NCBI RefSeq assembly: GCF_029962835.1
Contig: NC_080577.1
Location: forward strand, 5,518,001 to 5,582,000
Direction of reading: 5' to 3'
Length of the DNA: 64,000 nt
Source: Magnolia sinica
Lineage: Eukaryota; Streptophyta; Magnoliopsida; Magnoliales; Magnoliaceae
Each line of letters opens with the position of its first letter. Positions within the stretch are counted from its first letter, which is position 1. This document shows positions 35,853 to 48,495 of the stretch, one piece after another. A program made the translations under genes and the position numbers. The notes below the pieces were generated by a model. That model searched no databases, had not been told where the DNA came from, and worked only from the letters and a program-made list of their open reading frames with translations.

Positions 35853-36528
35853 GGAAGCGGATAGCATCCTGCCTCTACCTGGACCATAATCCGTCCAGGC
35901 TGGGCTTTGTGGGGTCCACCGTGATGTATGGATTTTATCTATGCCATCCATCCACGTTGAAAGATCATTTTAGGTTATGAACCCAAAAATGAGGCAATGG
36001 GAAGCGGATAGCATCCTGCCCCTACGCGGACCATAATCCATCTAGGCAAGGCTTTGTGGGGTCCACCGTGATGTATGGATTTTATCCAAGCTGTCCATCC
36101 ACTATGAAAGATCATTTTAGTGTATGAACCCAAAAATGAGACAGATCCAAGGCTCAAGTGGACCACAGATTGGGGATTGAATGCTCACCATTAAAAACTT
36201 CTTGGGAGCTGCAGAAGTTGTGGATCAAGGTGATAGTTGTGTTTCCCCTTCATCCAAGTCTATGTGACCTTATGAACAGGTTGGAAGATAAATAAACATC
36301 ACAGTGAGCCCTACAAAGGTTTCAACAATGGGCATCATCATCACCGTTGCTTCCTGTGGTGTAGTCCATTTGACCATTGGATATACTTCGTTTTTGGCCT
36401 ACTATATTAAAATGATTTGGAAAAATGGATGAACGGCGTGGATAAAACCCATACATCACAGAGGACCCCACAGAGCCCCTGCCTGGACCGATGTCCGTCC
36501 AGGCAGGGGCAGGACGCAATCCGCTTCC
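35853..36528. mobile_element. Palindromic Mutator-like MITE with exact 9-bp TSD
   Basis: The termini are GGAAGCGGATAGCATCC and, inverted, GGAAGCGGATTGCGTCC. The flanks are the identical 9-mer TGAATAATG at 35844-35852 and 36529-36537. The right end carries a hairpin (CCTGGACCG...CGTCCAGG). The arms form a long inverted repeat around a loop with TTCATCCAAGTC. The left end is present twice: about 145 bases from 35853 are repeated from 35998. There is no ORF of note. The 9-bp duplication is the mark of the Mutator superfamily. It lies in intron 1 of amylase copy D. Confidence 0.88.
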
Positions 36529-37430
36529 TGAATAATGATTAATGACCCATATTAATTTATAACAAATAGAGAGTTATGTATGGAAGCCATTTCTTTAAAA
36601 CCATGGCAGCAATACAGAATGGATTATAGCACCATTTTCAATGAAAAACACCTACTCCCTTGGGCAAGATGTTCTGTGCTATTCTTTTTTCTTTTTTCTT
36701 TTTTTTATGTTATTCTGTTTCACGGCTGCTTTAGCACCGGCCTGCTGTTACAGGGTCATAACACCGTGTTGAAGACCTGGTAATAGCTATTATTTCAGTT
36801 TGATGGTTTTCAAATATAATGGTGTGATGTTATGGAATATAACGCCACTTCTTGCAAGAAGAATGAAGGCTGATGAATAAAATAAATTTTAATAAATTTT
36901 GTTATTTCACTGAAAAACAATTCAGAAGAGCAAAAAATTGCAGTAAAAATAAAAAAATAAAAAATCAATGTTTCCAAACTCCAATACTCCATGAGCCCCA
37001 CCACAGCTCATATTCCCATTTTCCTGCTTTTTATGTTTTATTAGAATAGATACGACCATGGTAAAACCCATTTGGCCATTAAAAGGTCGTAACCATTCTT
37101 TAGGCCCAGGGTGATAGTTAGAACATTTCTACAGTAATCAGTCCTTGCAATTGGAAGGCCGAATTCAAAAACTTATTGCCATGGGTTCTTGTTCTGGCAT
37201 TGGAGCACAAGGCGGATCAACCTCTCTGAGAGTGAAAGATGAGGCAGTAATTTCAAGAATAGCCTAATATCATATGATCTTTTATCTAGATTGCACGTCT
37301 GTTGAAATGCTGGCACAAGCATGGTAGAATTCAGCTGCAGGATTATCTTCTCACACTAACAATTTGGTAGGCAAGCGAGGGAAGAAGACAGCAAGACGAG
37401 AGACTTGATCATTTCAACGCCAGATTATTT
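36529..37430. other. Intron 1 of copy D, AT-rich, nothing recognised
   Basis: No exon, RNA gene or element could be supported. From about 37430 to 37850 the sequence is again homologous to the exon-1-proximal intron of copies A and B (5390-5800, 14215-14630). Confidence 0.5.
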
Positions 37431-38329
37431 TTTTTTCAAAACAACTAAAAAAAATAAAAAGGAAGAACAACTAAACTACACTCCGGCAAAGTAAGGCAAC
37501 ATGCACTCGATCTAAGCCATCCAAACGGCAGACTCACTATCAATGATGAGGCATAACCCAAATTTTCATACTGATCGGATTCTTCTAACCATCAGATAAG
37601 TGACCATCAAACAGGTTACAGAAAGGGAAAAAAATTACGAGGATCGAAATACAATGGGGAAACGACCATCAATTGCGCAATTAGAATAGTCCGTGCCTGT
37701 GATACTTTGAGCTATGCCCCTCCATGGCGGGGTCCACATTTTGGACAGTAAAGACAACTTCCACATCACAATAATTCAAGAAAGCAATAAACACAATCTC
37801 GTGAACAAGAACCAAAATTCTAAGCAAGAAAGCAAGAGAATGTTGAAATACCAATCGCCGAGCTGTTTCCGGTACTGATGGAAAGCCATCATTGCGAGCA
37901 CGCCCATACTGCTGCGCCAACTGTACAACGTCAGAATACCCGGCCCAATCATAAACTCCGGGAGAATCTCTTTCAACGATCCCTCACCTCGACTACAACG
38001 CCCTCCACGCCACACGACGCTTGTGATCTCAACGAAATCGATAACAGCTGTCGCCGCGTCACCGGCCACAAAGAGTTGAAGATGTCGGGCGGGAGGGTCA
38101 CGAAGATGGACACCGCCTTGCGGGAGGAGTGAGGCTGCGGATGGAAGCCGGGGAGGAAATTGCCGGGAATATCGTCATCGGGAGGATCGGAGCCATCCCC
38201 GCCGGAGGAGGGCTTGGAAGAATAGATGCGTGAAGAGAATGCGAGTCGGTGGCGGAGGGAGGGAATGGTCTTGACTCGGGCGAGTTGGACCGTGCCGGAG
38301 CAAGCCGAGCTGGTGCAGGGAATCGCAAC

Positions 38330-38869
38330 TAGAGCTGTACACGAGTCGAGCCGAGCCGAGTATTGACTCGGCTTGCACTGCCCTTGTCCTACGCGTACTC
38401 GGCTCCACTCGAGCATGAGTTTGAATTTCCCGCTGGTGCTCTACTTGTCCGATCATGCGCAGAAATCGAGCCAAGTTGAGTTCGAGTTTACGAGTCCAAA
38501 TCTGAATTTGAGCCTAATTCAAGTAGGATTTTCAAGCAACAAATTTAGCATATATTAACTGTATTAACATATATTAATAATTTTAACATATATTAACTAT
38601 ATTAACATATATTAACATTTTAGCAATTTTTATATTAACATATATTAACAATTTATTAAAAAAACTACTGATAATAAATCAATACACCATAGTACAAGTC
38701 AAGTACCGAGTTGAGTACGAGTCAAGCACATGAGTCAAGTATCAAGTCAAGTGTTACTCAGCTCGTACTCTAATCGTAATCAAAACGCGTATTAAACTCA
38801 TGTCGAGTCGAGTAATTTTAAATCGAGTCGAGTGAGTAATCAAGTTTACTCGGCTCGTGTACAGCTCTA
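38330..38869. mobile_element. hAT-type MITE in exon 1 of copy D
   Basis: A 540-base element with perfect 16-bp terminal inverted repeats TAGAGCTGTACACGAG / CTCGTGTACAGCTCTA. It is flanked by an 8-bp duplication ATCGCAAC (38322-38329) / ATCACAAC (38870-38877), one base different. An 8-bp duplication with such ends fits the hAT superfamily. The middle holds a run of ACATATATTAA-type repeats (38548-38660). No transposase. It interrupts the transit-peptide codons of amylase copy D. Confidence 0.88.
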
Positions 38870-38994
38870 ATCACAACGATGGATGGAAGGGGAGAGCACA
38901 TCGACATTGCATAATAAATGGAAATGGAAAAAGATGAAAATACCCCTCCAGGTGTATGATTTTACCCATGCTTCCTGGGCGTTGCCCATTGGTA

Positions 38995-39508
38995 GTGACC
39001 CAACACGACGTAGCTACGCGTATTAACACCACGTAGCTACGGGGTGTCAGGACTCCGTGGAGCCCACCGTGATTTATGTGTTTTATCTACGCCGTCCATA
39101 CGTTTTTCTATATCATTTTACTGTAGTAGCCCAAAACTGAAGCGTATATAAAGCTAAAGTGGACCATACAACAGTAAAGAGTGGGGTTGAACGCGTACCG
39201 TTGAAATCTTCTTAAGAGCCAGATCAACTTTATATTTGATTTTTCCCCTCATCCAGGTCTGTTCGACCTTATGAACAGGTTGGATTACATAAAAACATCG
39301 ATGTGTGCCCTAGGAATGTTTCAACGGTGGACGTCACTATCCCACTGTTTTCCGTAGTATGTTCCACGTGAGCTCTGGATATGCTTCAATTTTGGGCTCA
39401 TGCCCTAATATTATATGGAAAAACGGATGGACGGCGTGGATAAAATACATACGTCACCGTGGCCACAATAGAGTCCCGACATCATGTAGCTACGTCGCAT
39501 TGGGTCAC
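38995..39508. mobile_element. Palindromic MITE, CGTAGCTACG-end variant
   Basis: The core is the shared palindrome (GGAGCCCACCGTGATTTATG ... CGGCGTGGATAAAATACATA). The ends are GTGACCCAACACGACG and its inverted match CGTCGCATTGGGTCAC. The end module contains ACGTAGCTACG twice. The 9-mers CCATTGGTA (38986) and CTGGTGGTA (39509) agree at six of nine positions, a weak duplication. Confidence 0.75.
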
Positions 39509-39555
39509 CTGGTGGTAAGGCATCATCTTTCCCGCCAATATGCCACTTGTGTAGG

Positions 39556-40755
39556 AAATTACAAAGCGGAATGGCTGGTGTACCACACACGGCACACCAG
39601 CGATCTAGTGGTATGTTGACGTCAGCAAGTTCTATGGGTCTCATTACTAGGTATGTGTTATATCCAAACTGTCCATCCATATGGAGAGATAGTCGTAATT
39701 CTTGAGCCGAAAAATAAGATACATCTAAAGATAAAGTGGATTACACTGCAAAATGAAGTGTGGGATTGAACGGTTACCATAGAAACTCTTTTGGAGTCAC
39801 AGAAGTTTTGGATCAATGTCATATTTGCTTTTACACTTCATCCATGTCTTTGTGACCTTATGAATAGATTAGATGGAAAATAAACATCAAGGTGGCCCTA
39901 CAAATGTTTTAAAGGTGAAAATGATTATACCACTGTTATTTGTTTCTTGGTTAAGCTGAGCATTGGGTATGATTTTTTATTTTTCTTTAACTAATGCTAT
40001 AAAACGATCTTCAAAGTGGATGAATAGTGTGGATATAATAAATACATCGTTTTGGAGCCCATGTAACTTTGATCTCCTTTGAATTGACAAGGTCTGGCTA
40101 GTGATGCTGCCACCGGCCATGTGGCTATTGGTCAGTGCTATGTGGACCCACCATGATGCATGTGTTTTATTTAAGCCATCCATCCAATTTGAAAGATAAG
40201 ATAATTTTAAGGCTACACCATGTGATTGAATGTCCACCATTAAAAACCTACCAGGGAACCTCCTAGGGGACACTATAATGGTTATTTGACATCTAACCGG
40301 TTGACCAGGTCATACAGAAGAATAAATAAATAAATTCAGCCAGATCCAAAACTGTCATGGCCCCAAGAAGTTTTTAATGGTGGGCATTCAATCAACACTT
40401 TGTGGTCCACTTGAGATTTGGATCAACCTTATCTTTGTGCTCATTAAACATGAAGCAGCGTTGATAATGACACCCACACCCACTGTTGAAACATTCCAAT
40501 GGCCCACCATGATGGTTAATTGCCATCCAAACTGCTCATAAAGTTACATGGACTTGGATGGAAGGAAAACACAAATATCAGCTTGATCCACAACTTGAGT
40601 GGCCCCGAAGAATTTCTCAACAGTAGGTGTGTTTAATCCCCACTGTGTGGTCCACTTGAGTCCCGGATCTGCCTCATTTTTGGGCTTAGACCCTAAAATG
40701 ATAGGGCAAAATAGATGCACGGTGTGGATAAAACCCGTGATCCCATTCCGTTCGT
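39556..40755. mobile_element. Composite of rearranged palindromic MITE copies
   Basis: Several arms of the family in succession (39620-40070, 40130-40300, 40340-40740), with truncated or inverted joins. The left part has a small hairpin GCTGGTGT...ACACCAGC at about 39571-39601. No clean duplication could be assigned, so the individual boundaries are uncertain. Confidence 0.6.
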
Positions 40756-43014
40756 AGCTAAGCAAACCCAATCTACGTCCATAGTTGCCCCACTGCCAGA
40801 CCAGACAGATCGCTCGACCAAGCAATTACGTTCCACTTCCCTTCGGGGAAATACTGCAGCTTTTGCAGCTGGAAAACGCATCCCACTGGAGGTGCGCGTC
40901 AGTATCATGGTGACTTGTGGAAAACCCAACATCCAGACGAGGACCCAACCATTGGTACCTGTTTACCGTTTTCTTTCAGATCACACATGATTTGTACCCC
41001 AACTCACTGCCTCATGTCTGCAACATAATAAGAAATAAAATAGAAAATAATTCTATTGGAAGAGATTTTAGAGGAGATGGCCTACTACCCGATGTGCATT
41101 GCCAGATGCTCCGATTCCTGACCAAAAAAAAAAGACACTGCCATCAATGGGGATTTGCTCATCCTGCTCTCGGGTATAGCCAACCCACAATACGTGCACC
41201 TGCATGTGCTAATGTTGTACACATCTGGCACCTCCTATCTATCCACCCATCAGGTGGCCCAGCTGCCCTCCTCCAAGAATCGGGCCTGACCAGTCATCAG
41301 GCATGCTGGCGTATGAAACAAGATGGATGGTTAAACCAAGTATCCTCTGTAGCATTGCCCATTTGTCCTAGACAGAGTGGCCCACCTGATGAGTGGGCTG
41401 GCCTAATTCCCAGGGCCACCAGCCCAACTGGTCAACACGTCAAATATCAAAGACTTGATCTCTTTGCTGCCATTCTGGAGGTATCTACCGGGGTCGGGGT
41501 AAAACCATACAGGATCTGAGATTAGCAAGACCTCTATAAACACATGGTAATGCAGTTTGGTCATCGATGGCAAAGGCTTTCTGCTTAGAGGCCAGCCCGG
41601 TCTGTTCGCCCCTTCTGCCCCAACAACTGATGGGTTCATCTATGCATCCCCACACCGTGCATAGGTTCATCTGGAAAGAATCTCACTTGTCAGGGGCCTC
41701 ATCATCTATTTGCAAAGATGCATAAAAACAACCACCCACAAAAAAGCAGTCTCTAACTCACCTTAGCAGGAATGGCAATGATTCTTCCTATCAGTAATCA
41801 GAAATCCAACGTCATCACTACGAAAAGCACGTTCTATCTCACATTAGCATGGTGGATGAATTCATCAACAGGATGCTTTCCACATTAACCATATACTATG
41901 TGAGCTTCTGGATGAATGGTCAGGATCATCACGTGGTGGAGCAGAAGGTGAAAAGGCAAAAAACTCATTCGATGTAGAAAGCAACACTAAAAAAACCTAG
42001 GCTGGTGAAGAATTAGAATAATGAAAAGAGCCCATTTATTGAAGACCATATGTCATATATGGAAATAAGGAAAAACTGAGGTTGCCTCAAAAACCCATAA
42101 AAATTTTCATATATCACCTGAAAACTGAACACAAGGGAGAGAATTACAAAGGATACACAGCCTCATTCCAAACCCACCCATTTCATGATGATATCGCCTT
42201 TACCAATAGTAATGATAAATGACTACACATAGCAAAATAGATGATGATGGAAAAAAAATGCAAGAAATAAGGCAAGCATGATTTAATTGATCCAGCAATA
42301 TCAAACACTTGACTACTTAAAAACTATAATGATGGAAAATGACTAGTGCAGGGTATGAAATGCCTAAGTATGGGAGTAATGCAAAAGTCCTGAAAGATCT
42401 TCCAGGGACGACTACCGAGTATACAGAAGGGAGACGCGACTGTGACAGACAGAACTGGAACAATGCAAGACCAATACAAGATTTCAAAAATATGCAAAAG
42501 GGAGGAAAGAAAAAGTGGATTTGCCGCTGGATGATTTTAGCGCCACGGTCGACTCTGGACAAATCAAAGCCCGCGCCGCATTTTTTGGGGGTCATTGACT
42601 CGAAATGCCTGACCATTGATTGACTGCTTACCTGTTGAAAAGAGAGACAGCCCATGAGGTTCTGTTGACGCCTCGGCGAGCAGGACCCAATGAAGAGGTT
42701 GGTGGAGAAAGAAACTTAGGCAGGCAAGGACAAAGTGGCTTCAGCTGTGTTGCTGACAAGAACACAACTCCCTCCCCCTTTCTGGAAGGGAGGACTTGAG
42801 CCACATTCTGCAAAGTTAGCAGAGGTGGGTCATCACTACCCACTTCCTCATGAGAAAAAACCCGACTCCATGGTGCTGACACGAGAGTTAGTGACGACCT
42901 CCGACTCCACCCGAACCTTCATGCAAATATGGCGACCCCAGACATGAATGCAATCCCGGACCAAACTCGACACACTCGAATGCATGCATAGACTTCTACC
43001 AGGACCAAGTAGCA
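40756..43014. other. Intergenic, downstream of importin beta
   Basis: No second gene is supported. A 200-codon open frame at 40917-41519 has no recognisable domain and a repeat-like composition. The part nearest 43014 should contain the 3' UTR of the importin gene, but I see no decisive polyadenylation signal. Confidence 0.5.
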
Positions 43015-45731
43015 TCAACCGGAAATTGCTCGACTGACAGCCAACTGAGCCCAATCAGCAGATTCTTTAATCAAATGATCATCTGATGATAAGCATTCAT
43101 TTAAGAAGTCTTTGCTTGCAACAGCTTGACTAATCAGAGGACCAGCATTACCGCCAAGCGTGTCAGCAAGATCTCCCAGGACTCCAATTGCAGTCTTAGT
43201 CACAACATCATCCCTGCTAACAAAACAAACAGTGAAGGGAGGAGTCAATAACAGAAACAATACAGGGCATGCAGGAATCAAGACAAAAGCATAGTCATGC
43301 ATTACAGAACTTACATGTCCTTTTCCATGTATAAGCTATCCAAGAACTGAAGGATGTGTGGTGCATAAGGCATCAGTAGCTGAGTCTTTGGGGAGTTCTT
43401 AAAACCTTGGAAAATACCAGAGTATGCTTCAAGGATTCCATTTCTTAGAAGATTGGTGTACTCTGTCATCTCATCATCAGCACCTGATGCATGTGCAGAT
43501 AGCTCTGCAGCACTCTGGAGCATGGGCATGGCATATGTCAAGTACTTCTCGAAGTTCTCTCCTATTGCCAGAGCAATGTCACCAAAGCACGAGAATATAG
43601 GAGGCTTCACAGACCGATGTAGCTGATTACTTGACAAATCCTTCAGCAGTTGTGTCATAATTCCATCACAGTAAGGAAGTATCTTTTCCTCCAGAGCCCT
43701 ACACAAATCCCCAACTACACCAACAGTAATAGCACAGACCTGGTACTCCTCAAAATTTTGGAGGCCCATTTCCAGATAAGGATAGAATTCTTGCATGTAC
43801 TTTGTAAAATCTGCACCAGTTGCATATGCCAGGGCCCCAATGGCAAGCATAGCCTCTTCATGCACTGTGGCACTTCTGCAAGCAAAAACCCTCAAAAAGA
43901 GACCCATGATCTGGTCTGCATACTGCATGAAGACATACTTGGTCGATTCGGCCCCTCCCAACTTCTGTATGATAACCTGCAAGCACCCACAAAGGAGCCC
44001 TTGCAATTCATTCTGCTTCTCCCTCTCATCTGATGACAGCTTCTGTGCTTCAAGAGTCTGGCTGAGCTCCATCATGATAACTGGAACCAGTTGCATGACT
44101 GTAGGAGCCGTCTCATCAGTTGAACACCTAACGACTTCATTCAAAGCCTCATAGGCAGCAGTCCGGAGGCGGGATTCTCCAGCATCTTCTCTGTGGGTCA
44201 CAGTTAGAAGAGCCTGAATGATGTCTTGAAAGAAAGGTGACAACGGGGAAGATGGACCCACGTCTTCATAACCTTGAGCAAGGAAATAGAGAGCCCCACA
44301 TGCCTTCTCAGCAACATTAGGAACATCCTTCATGCTTTGAAGCAAAACCATAAGGATCTGTTGGCAGTTCGCATTGGTGATTATGGGGGTCTCAACAGTT
44401 GAGCCATGAAGGAACTCAAATATTCTTCCAAGGGTCCATGCAGTGGTGTCCTTGACATGATTATTTGGATCTTTTGTCAAGGCTGTAAGCATAAATCCAA
44501 GAGCAACATTGACAATAGGCGTAAGCTTATCTGGGGATGGACCCTCCAAGATTGAACCAAATGCATACGTGGCTGCCTCTCTCTGCCTCCAATCAGGCTT
44601 TGTTATGTTTTCTTCAATGAACGGCATCACAAGGGGGACAATGTCATCCCCGACCGTCCGTGCAACTAAGCCCAAGCAAGTTCCCCCAGCCATTGCAAGA
44701 TTCCAAGCACCTTCATCCTGATCTTGATCCTCTTCCTGTTTAAGGAGCGTCTCCAGTAGCATAGGAACTAGAGCAGGGAGTGCCTGCTTAATAAAGTAAA
44801 AACACGGAATCTCAGAGTCACCACTGAAATCACCTCCGTACTCTTCTAAGATATCGATTTCCTCATCACAGATTGAGCTCCAAAACTCAATAGCCTGAAG
44901 AGCAACAGGCTCTTCGTCCTCCCTCACAGCTTTCGCAGTGATGTTAAATATGTCATGAATGTAGGGTGAAAGCTTCTCATAGTACGTAGATGAAATGGAA
45001 ACCAAACACTCAAATGCTGCTTGCCGTATCTTCACCTCAGGGGACAGAGTTGCCTCGCAAACAACTCTCATGATATAGTCCCGCTCCATTTCGTTTGTGA
45101 AATTCGCCTGAGCAAATCCCAAGGCATTATACAGAGCTCGAGTGGCAGCGAGCCTGACATCAGTGTTTCCTTCAGAAGAGTTCATACCCTGGACTACAGC
45201 TGTAAGTATCTTATTCACATGGTCTTGATCAACAACATCCGGAGACACTTCCTCACATAAATACCCAAGAGTTTCCAGAGTGGCCTGCTTGACATGAGCT
45301 GGAAGTTGGTGTATGTTCCCCAACAGAGATCCTATAAGCTCAGGCCACTGATTGTGTGGCAACTCGATACCTGCGATCTTCGCAATGACTTGGGATGCAG
45401 TAGATCGTGCATCTGGCACAGGAGAAGAAAGGGTCTGCAACAAGCATCCTTTAACCGGAGTCTTCACGGCTGTGTCTAGAGACAACCATCTCTGTACAAG
45501 CTCAAATTTTCTATGCTGCTCCTTGGCATCCAAGGTGTTCTTGAGGATCAAACCTGCTAATTTACGACTATCCACAGGTTTATCGTCATTTGCCAATTCC
45601 CCAGAGAGAGATAACAAAAATCCAGGAAGATTTTGATCCTGAAACTGTTTCAGGTTGTCTTCTGCATGTTTCCGCACAGTACCATCTACTGATTGCGCAT
45701 TCAGAAGAATTTGGGTGACTTCCATTGCCAT
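43015..45731 (-). CDS. KPNB1: Importin subunit beta-1 (karyopherin beta 1)
   Basis: Nuclear import receptor: it binds importin alpha (or cargo directly), docks at FG-nucleoporins and releases cargo on Ran-GTP binding. Coding exons are 43315-45731 and 43213-43015, joined across a short intron (GAC AT|GTAAGT ... TTAGCAG|G GAT), giving 871 residues; the plant family is about 870. The protein starts MAMEVTQILLNAQSVDG, with an importin-beta N-terminal domain at about residues 20-100 (RKLAGLILKNTLDAK). HEAT repeats follow throughout, with the acidic loop EEDQDQDEGAWN in the middle and an end of ESADWAQLAVSRAISG. The frame is open throughout and the splice sites are good. A second ATG two codons on is also possible. 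This is the one clearly intact gene wholly inside the window. Confidence 0.96.
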
Positions 45732-47375
45732 TATGTATCTGTAAAAGACAGCAAAAAAAGTACATGGCTTTCATATAGCAGCCAACTAACGACAGTTTCA
45801 CATAGTATATGGAAAAGAAGCTGCATACAAAAGCATGGTATGGGCCAAATGGCCTACATAGGGTATTAGTGTTCTGAATCCATATTCTAAAAACTCAAAA
45901 TCATTGATAACGATGTTGGGAGCAGATTCTAGAAAGAAGCCAATCAATCAACAATAGAAAACCCTCCAGAAATTGATTCAAGCTAATTTCATGAAAAATT
46001 TTACCAAACCAAAGTAATAATAGGGCATTACAGACACCTTTAAGTATGAAATCAATTGTACAAAAATAACATAGATATTTTATCTTATTAGACAGATCTA
46101 AGCAATCCAACAGAATTAAAAATTGTTCAGAAACAGCAGAGAACAAAGAAATCTCTCAAAAAAACAAAAAAGTCGGCAAATCCTAATACAAGCACAGACA
46201 GAACAATCCATAAAGTTCCTTCTATGCAAACAAAAATACAGTAAATCAAGTACCCATTCATATTTCAGATGAGACAAAGGAAATTTGATAACGACAAAAG
46301 GCCATGCAAATTGTTTTTCTACAGATGTTTTTCTACAGAACAATCAATCTGGGTAAATCATGAATTCAAAAAACCATGGAGTAAAATGGCCATCAATTTT
46401 ATAGTAAGATAAAAATCGTTATACAAATCAAACAGCCATACTAAGAAACAATCCACGAACCAAACAAGACACCCTTCTATAAAACCAACAAACACAGTAA
46501 ACCAAACGTGTGAAACCACTGGAAATCGATTGTCAAGAAGGAAGGCAGATCTAAATATATCAAAAACTTGACTTTTTACTCAATTCTATAACTGAACTAA
46601 CACTCCCGACACATGAATAAATTTTCAATCTGTAACAAATGAACCATGGGAAACAACATAATAGAAAAAACAGAACAAGATTCAATGGAAAAAAAATGCA
46701 CCCTAATTTCGAATACTAAATAAGCATTCATTAAGGACAAGGAAACTAATTCCGTATTCCTAAGCACTAAATGGGGAAAACCCCCAATTCAAAGCAGTAG
46801 CAACATCAAAGGTCAAAACTACATCAACAGAACAAAGAAAACAGATCTAAATACATAAAAATTCGACATTTTCACAAATATCCATCCCAAATACCCCTTC
46901 TAATGCATCGATAAGTTCCGATCAAGAAAATAATCAAAGATGCCAGTCTAAGATTGAAATTACAGCCTCTTCGTAAATATCATGATCGTTCTTCCCATTG
47001 AAACTACAATCCAGATTCAGTGGGGGAAAAAAAAAATTCAAGATCGAAAATAAGGGCATCCGATAACACAAACAAAAACCTAATTTCAAGCTTTGAATCA
47101 CTTGACGATAACTTCAAAAAAAAAAAACTAAAAACAGACGCATCAAAACTACATCAACAGAACAAGAACAGGAGAAATTAAAAACCTTAAATAAAATGAA
47201 ATCCAACTCAAATCCCTTATCAGAAACCACGGATTAGGGTTTGGGATCCGCAAATCGAATCGATAAAGATCGGAAAAAGGGGAGTTGGGGGTACTTACAT
47301 GGATTTCGTAGAAATCAACGACGGAGAGATCTCTAAAAAGCGATCGACGATCGGAGCGAGGAGGCGCGGGGACGA
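45732..47375 (-). other. 5' UTR exon and 1.56-kb leader intron of importin beta
   Basis: A non-coding first exon (about 47375-47299) ends CCAT|GTAAGTACC. The acceptor CTTTTACAG|ATACATA lies at 45739, seven bases before the start codon. The intron (45739-47298) is AT-rich and has no exon-like frame. Long leader introns often raise expression of plant housekeeping genes (known for the class, not shown here). Confidence 0.8.
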
Positions 47376-47382
47376 ATCTCGG

Positions 47383-47410
47383 AAACCCTAGGAGAGAGAA
47401 ATATAAGTAG
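47383..47410 (-). promoter_or_regulatory. Core promoter of importin beta: TATA-like site and telo-box
   Basis: On the minus strand CTTATATTTC (47398-47407) would be the TATA element, placing the transcript start near 47370. The plus strand has AAACCCTA (47383-47390), a telo-box, common near the start of plant genes for translation and cell growth. Position fits the splice donor at 47299. Confidence 0.5.
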
Positions 47411-47502
47411 AAGAAGACATGAATGCGGAGCTGGATTTGTGATTTTACGATCTACATCTATTTCTTTATTATTTTTATTTTAGGAGTTTTAATGAGCGGA
47501 CA

Positions 47503-47849
47503 GAGTACAGATATCTATACACACTCAAAAACTTATTGTACGTGTGACATCCATGTGACTCAATCCAAACCGTCTAAACATTCCCCCTATAAACCATTTA
47601 TTAAAAAATAATTTTAAAAAATCAGTAATATGGTGTACATTTATCTTATATTTTTCGTGGACAAATATCAATGGTCCAAATTTAAAGAAAGAATATTTAA
47701 TAAATTTATGAATAAGATTGATCAGTAGATATGGATTTTTAATCAATGGCTATCTAAGTGCATCACAGTTTCTACGTATTTTAAGGACGCAAATATACGC
47801 TATGCCTGTAGAAGTTGTGTGCATGTCTACGGATGTTTGTACTCTACCA
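47503..47849. mobile_element. Possible short MITE upstream of importin beta
   Basis: Imperfect inverted ends: AGAGTACAGATATCTATACA at the left and, inverted from the right, AGAGTACAAACATCCGTAGA. An AT-rich interior and no ORF. No convincing target duplication, so this call is tentative. Confidence 0.35.
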
Positions 47850-48486
47850 GTGTATCAGTGTCTTCCCTCTCGTTATTATTATCAGGGCCAGCCTTCCGAG
47901 TCCTTCATGGACACGGAAAGCCCGTGTCCTTGATTGGAATCACCCGTATATGTGATTTACAACACCTGAACATCCAAGTTCTTTGGGGTCCCACTTGTTT
48001 TATGTGAAATCCAATCCGTCGATCAGGCGGTAAGACTTCATTAAACCGTACATGAAAAATACCAACCTAATAGAAGTTTGCCATGGGCCACGAAACAATG
48101 TACAACCTAAACCTCTATGTTCAACCGTTGTGCCTCGACTAAGGTTTTAATCAGGCTGATTTTTTTATTTCCTCTGTCTTCATGAGTCACATACGATGAA
48201 TGGCTTTGATGATGTACACGCGACATGGTGGCGCCACAAACAAACCTATGTTTGTTGTCCCATATCCATTGTTTTCTGTGGTGTGGCCCACCTTAGTTAT
48301 GGATATGGCTGATATTTGGCCCCACGATCTAGCATCGAGGAGAGCTCCTGATGGAAGTAACGGATTTTCGTATATAAAATATGGTGGGGCATAGAGAGCT
48401 TGTGTGTTTTATACACTAGGCAAAACCGGTGTTGTAGAGGAATCCGATATGACGGGATCGGACCGTCCATTCGGGGGCTCACTGTT
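47850..48486. other. Intergenic, MITE-like sequence of a second type
   Basis: Contains GGGGTCCCACTTGTTTTATG and GTGGTGTGGCCCACCTTAG, blocks related in style to the palindromic family but without its inverted structure. No gene is seen. Confidence 0.4.
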
Positions 48487-48495
48487 GTTAAAATC

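Larger units (their letters stand above)
22342..38912 (-). pseudogene. Beta-amylase pseudogene, copy D (diverged, interrupted)
   Basis: A fourth copy, less worn at the codon level than A-C. Exon 1 lies at about 37853-38912 (ATG at 38912), exon 2 is 28636-28846, exon 3 is 28408-28527, and exon 4 is split into 27960-28254 and 22342-22855 by a copia element. Exons 2 and 3 are fully open (RGRSPIKVYLDFMMNFRNTFREYLG; GIQVGMGPAGELRYPS), and so is exon 4 apart from the insertion (APEDTSFFRSDDGTW, GVKISAKVAGIHWHY, LTAGYYNTLTRDGYFPITRM, MGENSTKR). Damage is a hAT-type MITE inside the transit-peptide region, small frameshifts in exon 1, a lost exon 1 donor, and acceptors of exon 3 (AG to AA) and exon 4 (AG to GG) changed. 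PEDTSFF and GIHWHY fit plastid BAM1/BAM3 proteins. It is probably closest to the ancestral sequence of the cluster. Confidence 0.85.

Noticed and set aside
40917-41519. 200-codon open frame on the plus strand
   Set aside because: No domain, no splice context, and local sequence with GGTGGCCCA-type repeat words; a chance frame in intergenic DNA.
43650-44154. Plus-strand frames over the importin gene
   Set aside because: Antisense shadows of a strongly conserved HEAT-repeat coding exon.
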